Assembly (NCBI GenBank): GCA_949825045.1
Contig: OX463824.1
Coordinates: 24,412,501-24,476,500, forward strand
Direction: 5' to 3'
From: Argyresthia goedartella
Lineage: Eukaryota; Arthropoda; Insecta; Lepidoptera; Argyresthiidae
Length of the DNA: 64,000 bases
How positions within the stretch are numbered: the stretch's first letter is position 1; the number at the start of each line of letters is the position of its first letter. The notes below the pieces were generated by a model. It made no database searches. It saw nothing but the letters and a program-made list of their open reading frames with translations, and was not told where the DNA came from. The position numbers and the translations under genes are program-made. Below are positions 56,941 to 64,000 of this stretch, one piece after another.

Positions 56941-57484
56941 TGTTCAGGCTTCTCAGCACCTAATGACCTCGTAGGGGCCCATCAGCTACGAGGTAGCGTA
57001 ACGATCAGTTGCCAAGAAGCGTGAACGTCGGCGATTCACCGAGCTGAAGTAATTGGGGTCGATCTTACCTGGTCTGTGCTTCGGTCCCGTCAACCTCCTG
57101 TCTCTCTGCAAGGCCCGGGTGCACCCTAGGCTCTTCTTGGTAGACAGGTTCTTCAGCCAACCTCCTATGACTGGCGGGCCAGCTTCAATGAGCACAGTGT
57201 TCCAAAACAGGTTATGTTACGTGGTAAAAACCAATCGGCCACGTAAATGCGAACTTTATCTGGTTCGGGGAACCACAACACACTCAGCTATATAGACAAT
57301 CCTGAGGGAAACCCGAATACATTCCAGATGGCTTGCGATTTAATTTCAATACCCTGACCAAAACGCGTTTACTTGCGAGGGCTTTCGTCTGTCAGTTGTC
57401 AAAAAACTGCTAGGTTGGCTGCAACGTCAAATTCAAAATGGCCGTTCAGAAACCATCGATCGAATATCGATTTGGAATCGAACA
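56941..57484 (-). repeat. BEL/Pao 5' LTR, 544 bp
   Basis: It is bounded by TGTT...AACA. Its first 44 bp on the plus strand match the 3' remnant at 54,083-54,126 with a few differences. The open frames inside (56,986-57,195 and its complement) are not supported as genes. Confidence 0.75.
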
Positions 57485-57712
57485 AAAGCAATTACTACTC
57501 CCTGGATACCTCAGCAACCGCCGAGGACAAGAATAGAATGGCCATAATATGCAGCAACAACCGAAATAGTGTGTTACCAATAGCCGAGAACACTTTTGAT
57601 CAATCCAACTTATGTCACTACCTCACTCCAAATGGTAGCTAGTTAACTTTGGGAACGCAAAAGATGTTTTTTTAAGAGCTAATTTTATTACTAAACACAC
57701 GGTTATTACAAT
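57485..57712 (+). pseudogene. LINE ORF1 relic, third piece
   Basis: Starting with the duplicated AAAGC, the frame NYYSLDTSATAEDKNRMAII and then LPIAENTFDQSNLCHYLTPN is coherent to a TAG near 57,640. It then dissolves into AT-rich sequence before the next LINE's tail. Confidence 0.5.
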
Positions 57713-57851
57713 AAGAAATAAGAAATAAGAAATAAGAAATTTATTTGCTATGTCAAGGGTATTGTACAGTAATTATTCTTGGTACATTGATTGTGCTCCT
57801 TAAACAGCTAGTCAATATAGCATGCAAATATATACAACACGTTTAACAAGT

Positions 57852-60701
57852 TTATTCAGAAGTTTTAAAATTGAAAAAATCTTGAAGTGAATAAAAACAA
57901 TTATCTAATAGCCATTTTCGTAGTCTAGATGTGAAGAGATTAACATCGAGGTTTTTAATATATCGAAGTATCTTATTGTACACCGCGATACACATTGCGT
58001 CACAATTATTTTGGTACAGTGCTGTTCTGGGACAGTGTTTATAAACAAGCTTATCGGGATTTCTGGTATTTCTGGGATATACATCACTAGCCCTGGCAAA
58101 TAGATTTGTGTTAAGTTTAACAAATTTCGCTACTTCCATTATATATAGACAGGGAAATGGTAGTATTTTTAACTCGCGAAACAATGGCTTGCATGATACG
58201 TGCTGCGGTACTCCAACTATTGATCGGATGCATTTTTTTTGAGCGATAAAAACCGCTTGCTTGTCGGTACCGTTTCCCCAGATGATCAAGGCATATCTGA
58301 GTGCTGCTTCTATATATCCGTAGTAGGCCGATATCGCCGTTGGTCTTGATGCAACTTTACTTAGCCTTCTTAAGACAAATACAAATCTATTTAATTTTCC
58401 GCACACTTTCTTGGTATGCTCCTTCCAATTTAGATTCTTATCAATTATTATACCTAAGAATGTTGCATGGTCTACATTTTGTAATTGTTGTCCTTGGTGA
58501 TTTATACTTAGTAATTTATTATTTATAGTTTTATTAAAATTCATTATATTAGTTTTTGTTAAATTTACTTTTAAATTGGAATTGATTAAATAATTTACAA
58601 TGGTTGTCACAGTTTCATTAAGGTCCGAGATATGATTACTTAAATTATTATTTTTTTGTGTCACTATTATTGAAATGTCATCAGCAAATAATATACATTT
58701 GTGTTTGATGTGGTCTGGGAGATCATTTATGTATATGAGGAATAAGAGAGGACCAAGGACACTGCCTTGTGGCACTCCGTATTTATTAAACCTAGGTTGT
58801 GACTTATATGTTTTTAAGACATTATCTTCTACTCTTGTGGTTTCTACATATTGGGATCGGTCCCCTAAGTACGTTTTTATCCAGGACAGTGATGGGCCTC
58901 TTATTCCGCATTGTTCAAGTTTTATCAGCAGTACTTCATGGTCAACAAAGTCGAAGGCTTTGGACATGTCAAACAATAAAAGAGTCGTAGTTTCTTTTTG
59001 ATCAACCCGTCGGCTTAAATTGCTAACTAGATTAAAGGCCGCTAGTGTTGTAGATTTTTTTTTTTGGAATCCATATTGATCGGGTTTTAATATTTGATGT
59101 GCGGTAAAAAATTTGTTGAGTCGAATTTGCATGGCTTTCTCAAATACTTTTGACAGTATTGAGATCAGTGTTATTGGCCGATAGTTACCAACATCGTCTC
59201 TACTGCCTTTCTTATGCAACGGTTTAACTACAGATTGTTTAAGTTTTGATGGAAAACACCCTGACTCTAGAGATAGATTGATCAGATACGTTAGCACGAA
59301 GCAAAGTTCGTTAGCACATCTTTTTAAGACTTTCGTAGTCAGGCCGTCGCTTCCTGAAGCATTAGTATTATTGAGGGACATGATGATCTTATAAGTTTCA
59401 ATTGGACATACAGGTTCTAAGAAAATTGTTTTGTCCAGTGAGTGACTCGTCTTTTGGAATGTATTATTACTGTTGTTTATATTTGTTGTATCAATGAAAT
59501 AATCATTAATTGTGTTTGCAATATCTACCGGATTTGTGACACTTTTTCCCTCGTACAGTATCCTTTCAATGCCCTGTATTTGATTTGTGGGCCCCATTTC
59601 ATTCTGGATGATTGTCCAGGAAGCTTTGCACACATTTCTGCTGTTGATTATAAATTTACTATTGTTATTTCTTTGGGCTACTTGTGTACATTTTTTTAGT
59701 ATCTGAGCATACCTTTTAAACACATTTTTTGTGGTTCTTGTTTTGTGTTTATAGAAGTTAAACCTTAGTATTCTTTTTACTTTACAGCTAATTTTTAGAC
59801 CTTGAGACATCCATTTTTGTTTTTTTGTTCTAGTTATCTTTACTCTTTTTGAAGGAAAGCATAAGCTGTAAAACAAACATAGTAGATCATGAAATTCGTT
59901 GAAAGATTGGTTCAAGTCAGCTTCACCGTACACATCAGAAAAGGAAAGACTTTCAAGACACTCTTTAAATTTGTTTAGATTATCCTCACAAAAATCTCTT
60001 CGGTAAACGAACACTGTTTTTGGTATGTTAACCTTCGATTTCACTGGTATCTTTAATATCTGGGCAGTTTCATGATCAGAGAGGCCGAGCGGGATTATAG
60101 ATCCTGTTCCCTCTTTTACAGTACTTATTATATGGTCAAGACAGGCATTGCGCCTAGTAGGCTTGTCAATGTGATTAGTCAGATTATAATTTTTTATGAT
60201 GTCAAGTAGTCTATTTGAATATATGGATTCTTTAATTGTATTAATATTAATGTCACCTGCAATAATTATTCTTTTCTTAGGATATTTCTTTGATACAATG
60301 TATAACATTTGTTCAAATTTTTCTAAAAAGACCTTCGCATTTGTTGGTTTGTTTCGTTCATCCGTTCTATATAGACATATTATTATAAAGTTGTGATGCG
60401 GAATCTCAGTAGCGCAGCACTCAAAAGCACTTTTTTGACATAGACTGTCAAAATTATGTTTAGGAATGTGCGGCAGTCCTTCTCGTACGAAAATACATAC
60501 CCCGCCTCTTTTTTGTACTCTACAGTAAGTCGCTGCTAATTCGTACCCATGTATATAAGCGTTTTGTTCATCACCTGTTTTAATAAATGTTTCTGAGAAA
60601 CAAAGGATATCTGGGTCTATATTATTATCATTTAGTTCCGCGATCGTTATCTCTATGATTTCTTTTTTACTTGTTAGGCTAGCTATATTTTGGTGTAACA
60701 A
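57852..60701 (-). CDS. LINE ORF2: endonuclease and reverse transcriptase, intact
   Basis: The frame is about 950 aa. The N-terminal endonuclease domain has LLHQNIASLTSKKEI, LCFSETFI, IICLYRTDERN, IIIAGDININTI, ACLDHIIST and LGLSDHETAQ. The RT has GSDGLTTKVLKRC, GNYRPITLISILSKVFEKA, QYGFQKKKSTTLA, LFDMSKAFDFVDHE, GVPQGSVLGPLLFLIYINDL and FADDISIIV. The C-terminal region has YIEAALRYALIIWG and a final RLRKWLLDN. No ATG opens the domain: the frame stays open upstream (FFEPKQTDFILLHQN) across the end of ORF1, so ORF2 is probably reached by reinitiation or frameshifting. All catalytic residues are in place, so the copy may be competent. Confidence 0.9.
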   Translation of the reverse strand: MLHQNIASLTSKKEIIEITIAELNDNNIDPDILCFSETFIKTGDEQNAYIHGYELAATYCRVQKRGGVCIFVREGLPHIPKHNFDSLCQKSAFECCATEIPHHNFIIICLYRTDERNKPTNAKVFLEKFEQMLYIVSKKYPKKRIIIAGDININTIKESIYSNRLLDIIKNYNLTNHIDKPTRRNACLDHIISTVKEGTGSIIPLGLSDHETAQILKIPVKSKVNIPKTVFVYRRDFCEDNLNKFKECLESLSFSDVYGEADLNQSFNEFHDLLCLFYSLCFPSKRVKITRTKKQKWMSQGLKISCKVKRILRFNFYKHKTRTTKNVFKRYAQILKKCTQVAQRNNNSKFIINSRNVCKASWTIIQNEMGPTNQIQGIERILYEGKSVTNPVDIANTINDYFIDTTNINNSNNTFQKTSHSLDKTIFLEPVCPIETYKIIMSLNNTNASGSDGLTTKVLKRCANELCFVLTYLINLSLESGCFPSKLKQSVVKPLHKKGSRDDVGNYRPITLISILSKVFEKAMQIRLNKFFTAHQILKPDQYGFQKKKSTTLAAFNLVSNLSRRVDQKETTTLLLFDMSKAFDFVDHEVLLIKLEQCGIRGPSLSWIKTYLGDRSQYVETTRVEDNVLKTYKSQPRFNKYGVPQGSVLGPLLFLIYINDLPDHIKHKCILFADDISIIVTQKNNNLSNHISDLNETVTTIVNYLINSNLKVNLTKTNIMNFNKTINNKLLSINHQGQQLQNVDHATFLGIIIDKNLNWKEHTKKVCGKLNRFVFVLRRLSKVASRPTAISAYYGYIEAALRYALIIWGNGTDKQAVFIAQKKCIRSIVGVPQHVSCKPLFRELKILPFPCLYIMEVAKFVKLNTNLFARASDVYPRNTRNPDKLVYKHCPRTALYQNNCDAMCIAVYNKILRYIKNLDVNLFTSRLRKWLLDNCFYSLQDFFNFKTSE

Positions 60702-60717
60702 TATGAAATCAGTTTGT

Positions 60718-62163
60718 TTAGGCTCGAAAAAAGTTATTGTTGCTCACTTCTTGTGTGATACGTGTCGTTTTCTTTGTATTGCTAAGCACCGGGAAGAAGT
60801 TTAATATTTTGGTTTGAGTCTTTACTTTTTGTTGGATGTCGTATTTTGTTTTTGAGGTTATATCCTTAGAGAAGTAATAGGGAATTGTACCTGGTTTTGT
60901 GTGTCTGTTTTCGTTGTTATTATTTGCTTTATTATTTGATTGTGTATTGGAAGTTTGTGCTTTTTTTGAAGCAAAGTTTAAATCTATCGATCTTTTGTTG
61001 TAATTCAGATAATTTGTATCATAATCATTTTGAGCGATCGCATTACTTATCATTTTGCTCATTGTGTCTAACCTTGTTAAAAACGTTTCCCTGTCATGTT
61101 GTCCTATTTTTAAGAAGGTACAATTTTTATGATTTTTACTGGCTATTAACAATGTATCATTCAGCTTGTTTTCATTTAGGTAGTCTGATTTACTTATACT
61201 AAGCAGTATCACATTGGGTTTCTCCAATTTTTGAAGAATTGCTCCCAAGTCCATCAGTAGTTTGGTCGGGTTGTTGTCGTGTTCACCAATTGACAGAATG
61301 ACGTAGTCATCTTCTTTTATGCTGAATAGATCACATGTTTTCCCAATCTCTTCAGATTTTGCATTGGGTTTTATGAAAGAAGTGATGTTGTAGTCTTTCA
61401 CCTTTTTTTGCGTGTTCATTTTGTACATGAGCTCTGATGATAGTCTTGTGCATTGCCGTCCTCCGAAAATGAAAATTGAACTCTTGTCTTTTCCATCAAT
61501 CTTGATTTCATTTGTTTTTTTTAGTAGTTTTTCTTCATAAGGTGTTGTCTCTTCATTCGTTGTTTTCTTCACATTTTCTTTCACGCCTTCATTTTTAGTG
61601 CTTCCTTCTTCAGCGTGATTATCTCGTTTCTCGTGTTTTGAGATTTCTGATTCTTTCTTATTTTTAACGTTTTCATTGTCGTCTTCATTCGCAGTTTCTG
61701 TGTGTCCTTTTTTTATGTCAATGTATTGTTCATTGGGTGTTGGGGTTTCTGTTCGAGACTCCACCTCTTTTCCCACTTTGTCATAAATTAGTTTCTTAAA
61801 TAATTTCTTTTTCTTCGTGCTCATGCTCATATTGTCAATATAAATTTGTTTGTAAATGTCATTCTGTTGGGTGATTTTTCCAATAATACATTTCAGGTCA
61901 TTGTTTTCAATCAGAAGATTGTCTATTTCTGTGTGTGCACTGGCTATATTCTGTTTGAGTTCTTCAATTTCTTCCTTATAATTACTTTCTCGCAGATTCT
62001 CCAGTCTTATTGATAGGTCTGGTAGACTTCTATTCAAGGTTTCTGTGCTGGAAGTACTGAGATTACTATTTTCCAGATTTTCATGCAATGATTGTTTGCG
62101 CATTGAATCTTCCAGTAATCTAGGCTTGAATCTTTTTCTAAATGTTACTCCGACTGGGGTCAT
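60718..62163 (-). CDS. LINE ORF1 protein (coiled coil and SGNH-esterase-like domain)
   Basis: 481 aa from the ATG at 62,163. A leucine/glutamate coiled coil (about residues 55-110, EIEELKQNIASAHTEIDNLL) is followed by a charged low-complexity linker (Lys/Glu/Asn, about 130-225). A folded domain then begins at SSIFIFGGRQCTRLSSEL and continues with SFIKPNAKSEEIGKTC, DDYVILSIGEHDNNP and PNVILLSISKSDYLNE. This order resembles the esterase-like domain of CR1-group ORF1 proteins, but the nucleophile motif reads FGGRQ rather than GDS, so esterase activity is doubtful. The C-terminus is Asn/Lys-rich. It overlaps the open frame of ORF2. Confidence 0.75.
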   Translation of the reverse strand: MTPVGVTFRKRFKPRLLEDSMRKQSLHENLENSNLSTSSTETLNRSLPDLSIRLENLRESNYKEEIEELKQNIASAHTEIDNLLIENNDLKCIIGKITQQNDIYKQIYIDNMSMSTKKKKLFKKLIYDKVGKEVESRTETPTPNEQYIDIKKGHTETANEDDNENVKNKKESEISKHEKRDNHAEEGSTKNEGVKENVKKTTNEETTPYEEKLLKKTNEIKIDGKDKSSIFIFGGRQCTRLSSELMYKMNTQKKVKDYNITSFIKPNAKSEEIGKTCDLFSIKEDDYVILSIGEHDNNPTKLLMDLGAILQKLEKPNVILLSISKSDYLNENKLNDTLLIASKNHKNCTFLKIGQHDRETFLTRLDTMSKMISNAIAQNDYDTNYLNYNKRSIDLNFASKKAQTSNTQSNNKANNNNENRHTKPGTIPYYFSKDITSKTKYDIQQKVKTQTKILNFFPVLSNTKKTTRITQEVSNNNFFRA

Positions 62164-62458
62164 CGTGTTATCAATTTGTGTATTTTTGTTGATTTTTTGT
62201 CCACTGTTTGGCGACTTGGAAGCTTGGAAGCAGCGTTTGTTTCGCAGACTTCATCTTGCACTTGCAGGCAGTATAGGCTCGTGGATGTGCAAGTGACTTC
62301 TGGTGGTCTGATCTTGGAACTATTACGTCTTTTTGGTATTATGTAATCTTGCTTGGTACAGCTGGTAGATCACAGGTTATGTTTGGTATTCATCAACAAG
62401 TGCTTGATTTATCGCACAGGTGAAAAAAAAAAAAAAAAAAAATCGAAAAAATTATGAG

Positions 62459-62537
62459 TCGTGGTGGGACTCGAACCATGTCCACCTTGCGCTGCACAGT
62501 ATAGTCAGCCTCCTTAACCGTTCGGCTATCGAGTCGC
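62459..62537 (-). ncRNA. tRNA-like sequence, probably a SINE head
   Basis: On the minus strand it reads GCGACTCGATAGCCGAACGG at the A-box region and GGTTCGAGTCCC at the B box, followed 12 nt on by T runs. The acceptor ends do not pair and the T stem is disrupted, so it is not a working tRNA. A 19-nt A run (plus strand, about 62,424-62,442) lies beside it. Confidence 0.45.
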
Positions 62538-63513
62538 TAAGAGACGCGTCGAATATAGTCTTTGGGTCCTATGTAGTTGAAGGTCGGTGAAGGTGCATCT
62601 GTGCGTTATGTCGTTGGTGGACTTTGCACTGCACGATATTTGTCACAAGATTTACACAACGAATAACGTAAGTTATGATATTGTTCACTGAGTTTATATG
62701 TTATTTGCTGATATGACCTTGTTTAACACTGTTTTCGTATCTATGTACGGTTGTAACTGATCACTTTTACACTGTTTCTTGTTATGGTAATATTGTGTCT
62801 TTTTCACTTTAATCACTTGTTTAGTCCGGTTGATACAATTGATTTAATAGTGTCTATACTTAATCTATATTATATCACAAAAAAAATGTACTTGTTTAAG
62901 CGTAATTATATCCTTATTTAATTTTTAACACGGAGGTGCCTTTTAAGAGGTGTTTACGTAGTGAAGCCCCAGAAGGTACACAATTAGAGAGTTTCATCAA
63001 GAGCCGAATAAGAGTACTTTGAGTCAAAATACGTCTCAGAACCAGCCGAGGCCCTTTATCGCTATATCTCAGCAAAATCTAAGTTCTCAAAAACAAGGGT
63101 CAAAAAATATTTTAAGCCGTATTTATGAACCCAAACTCATTAAGTCCGACCCTGTTCCCGATTCTATACCAATTGTTGAGACTCCTACATACAATAAAAA
63201 GATTTCACTACTACATATTTATTTTCAAACTGTATATGCAACCAATCCACTATTTTATTTTATTAACATTGGAAAACCAACAGCTATTTTTAAATTAACA
63301 ATAGGAATCTTATATAAAAACAAAAAAGCCAATTATAGGTTTTCGCCGACAAAAAGACACAATAAACAAATAAAATAGTTAAAGCACTCTTAAATAACAG
63401 AATTAGTTCGCATTATGCATAGCCCTATACGTTGTAACATGACATGCAGTAACAAGTCACGTTAAAAAAGAAAAAAACATAATAATAAATAACCATTAAA
63501 TTAAATAGCCATT
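62538..63513. other. AT-rich region, no gene recognised
   Basis: An open frame at 63,019-63,378 (119 aa) has no domain or family signature, and its composition is that of AT-rich chance sequence. The last 130 bases are probably the 3' tail of the minus-strand LINE that follows. Confidence 0.4.
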
Positions 63514-64000
63514 CTAGTCATAGAAAAAGTCTCGGTACAATGATCTCTTCGCTGGATTAACACCAGTGCTAAACAGGTCAAGATCAATATCTCCACGCAG
63601 ATTGTTGAATCTCTGACAAGCACGCCAGAGGAACGTATTTTGTCTGTAGTTAGTGTTTGACTTAGGGAGCGAGAATAGCGCATTATGACGCAATATCCTA
63701 CGGGGCGCTGTAAATGATAATTGAGCAAGTAAATCAGAGCAATCAATGACATTAGAGGTAATTTTGAGAAGGAATACCAAATCTGCAACCTCGCGTCTGA
63801 GTTGAAGAGGAGCCAGATGATGTTTTCTACAAATATCGAGGTAAGAATCTGAATTGTATTTAAATTTAGTCCGATAACAGAGATAACGCATAAATTTACG
63901 CTGAATATTTTCAATCCGGTTAATATGAATATTGTAGCGAGGACTCCAAACCTGTGAAGCGTACTCAAGATTACTTCTAACGTACGTACAATAAAGAATT
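63514..64000 (-). pseudogene. LINE reverse transcriptase C-terminus, cut by window edge
   Basis: The frame is open from the window end to a stop at 63,514: YCTYVRSNLEYASQVWSP, then RIENIQRKFMRYLCYR, LQLRREVADLVFLLKI, NVIDCSDLLAQLSF and FNNLRGDIDLDLFSTG. These are the conserved last blocks of jockey/R1-like ORF2 proteins. The catalytic part lies outside the window, so intactness cannot be judged. Confidence 0.8.

Larger units (their letters stand above)
54083..57484 (-). mobile_element. BEL/Pao LTR retroelement, internally deleted
   Basis: On the plus strand the element begins TGTTCAGG and ends GAACA, and AAAGC flanks it on both sides (54,078-54,082 and 57,485-57,489): a 5-bp target duplication. 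Read on the minus strand it has a 5' LTR (57,484-56,941), a leader, gag, zinc knuckles and the start of a protease, then only the last 44 bp of the 3' LTR (54,126-54,083). RT, RNase H, integrase and most of the 3' LTR are missing, so it cannot move by itself. Confidence 0.85.
57713..62163 (-). mobile_element. Two-ORF LINE (CR1/jockey-like), both ORFs open
   Basis: Read on the minus strand it has ORF1 (62,163-60,718), an overlapping ORF2 (to 57,852) and a 3' tail ending in about four TTTCTTA-type units (57,713-57,741). No stop or frameshift appears in either ORF. The 5' end probably lies between 62,170 and 62,440 but is not defined. Confidence 0.85.

Noticed and set aside
62459..62537. A functional tRNA gene
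   Set aside because: Acceptor ends do not pair, the T stem is disrupted and the anticodon loop lacks the invariant U33. Kept only as a tRNA-like SINE head.
63019..63378. 119-aa open frame as a gene
   Set aside because: It has no domain, is AT-rich with Lys/Asn/Ile composition typical of chance frames, and is surrounded by TE sequence.
1..64000. CRISPR arrays or bacterial operon features
   Set aside because: The window is eukaryotic. The regular repeats are protein-coding FibH modules, with no unique spacers between identical short repeats.

Overview
The window is nuclear DNA from a lepidopteran insect (moth or butterfly). The identification rests on a fibroin heavy chain (FibH) gene with the family's hallmark layout, and on surrounding lepidopteran-type mobile DNA: jockey/CR1-like LINEs, Tc1 and maT elements, a BEL/Pao retroelement, tRNA-derived SINEs and repeats carrying the (TCCG)n/'CGAGTCCGACTCGCAC' signature. 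The repeat vocabulary (Ile-rich spacers, GLVGQSGL blocks, no long GAGAGS tracts) is unlike the Bombyx silk core. The species cannot be named from the sequence.

Layout. 1-13,600 holds broken retroelements: a Gypsy pol remnant (1-2083), a LINE endonuclease fragment (2067-3142), a minus-strand two-ORF LINE with one frameshift in ORF2 (about 3143-7745), a plus-strand LINE reverse transcriptase (8138-10,067) and a decayed relative (about 10,290-12,710). A Tc1 element with one in-frame stop lies at 13,591-15,163, nested in an older interspersed repeat. A 5.27-kb DNA transposon at 16,233-21,498 has about 250-bp terminal inverted repeats, an apparent 4-bp GCCT target duplication, a two-exon transposase-like gene and a 1.3-kb foldback nested in its left arm. 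21,500-26,080 is mostly intergenic, with MITE, SINE and LINE-tail fragments.

The only clear host gene is FibH (26,143-51,522, plus strand). A 42-nt coding exon 1 gives the signal peptide start. An 858-nt intron, itself carrying TE fragments, is followed by one uninterrupted 24,480-nt exon. The predicted protein is 8,173 aa: an acidic N-terminal domain, a very large hierarchical repeat array, and a C-terminus ending in CVNC. The array consists of 28-aa subrepeats inside 204/218-aa modules. These modules pair into thirteen consecutive 1266-bp units, with signs of a further 3798-bp period, then change to a different module order near the 3' end.

Downstream lie an intact-looking maT (DD37D) transposon (52,670-53,960) and an internally deleted BEL/Pao element (54,083-57,484, target duplication AAAGC), both apparently inserted in one LINE ORF1 relic. 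Next comes a LINE with both ORFs open (57,713-62,163), then the partial 3' end of another LINE running off the right edge.

FibH is the main load-bearing silk protein. In the family, its N-terminus and C-terminal cysteines serve assembly and disulfide linkage to the light chain. The mobile elements do not appear to act with it, apart from fragments that have enlarged its intron.
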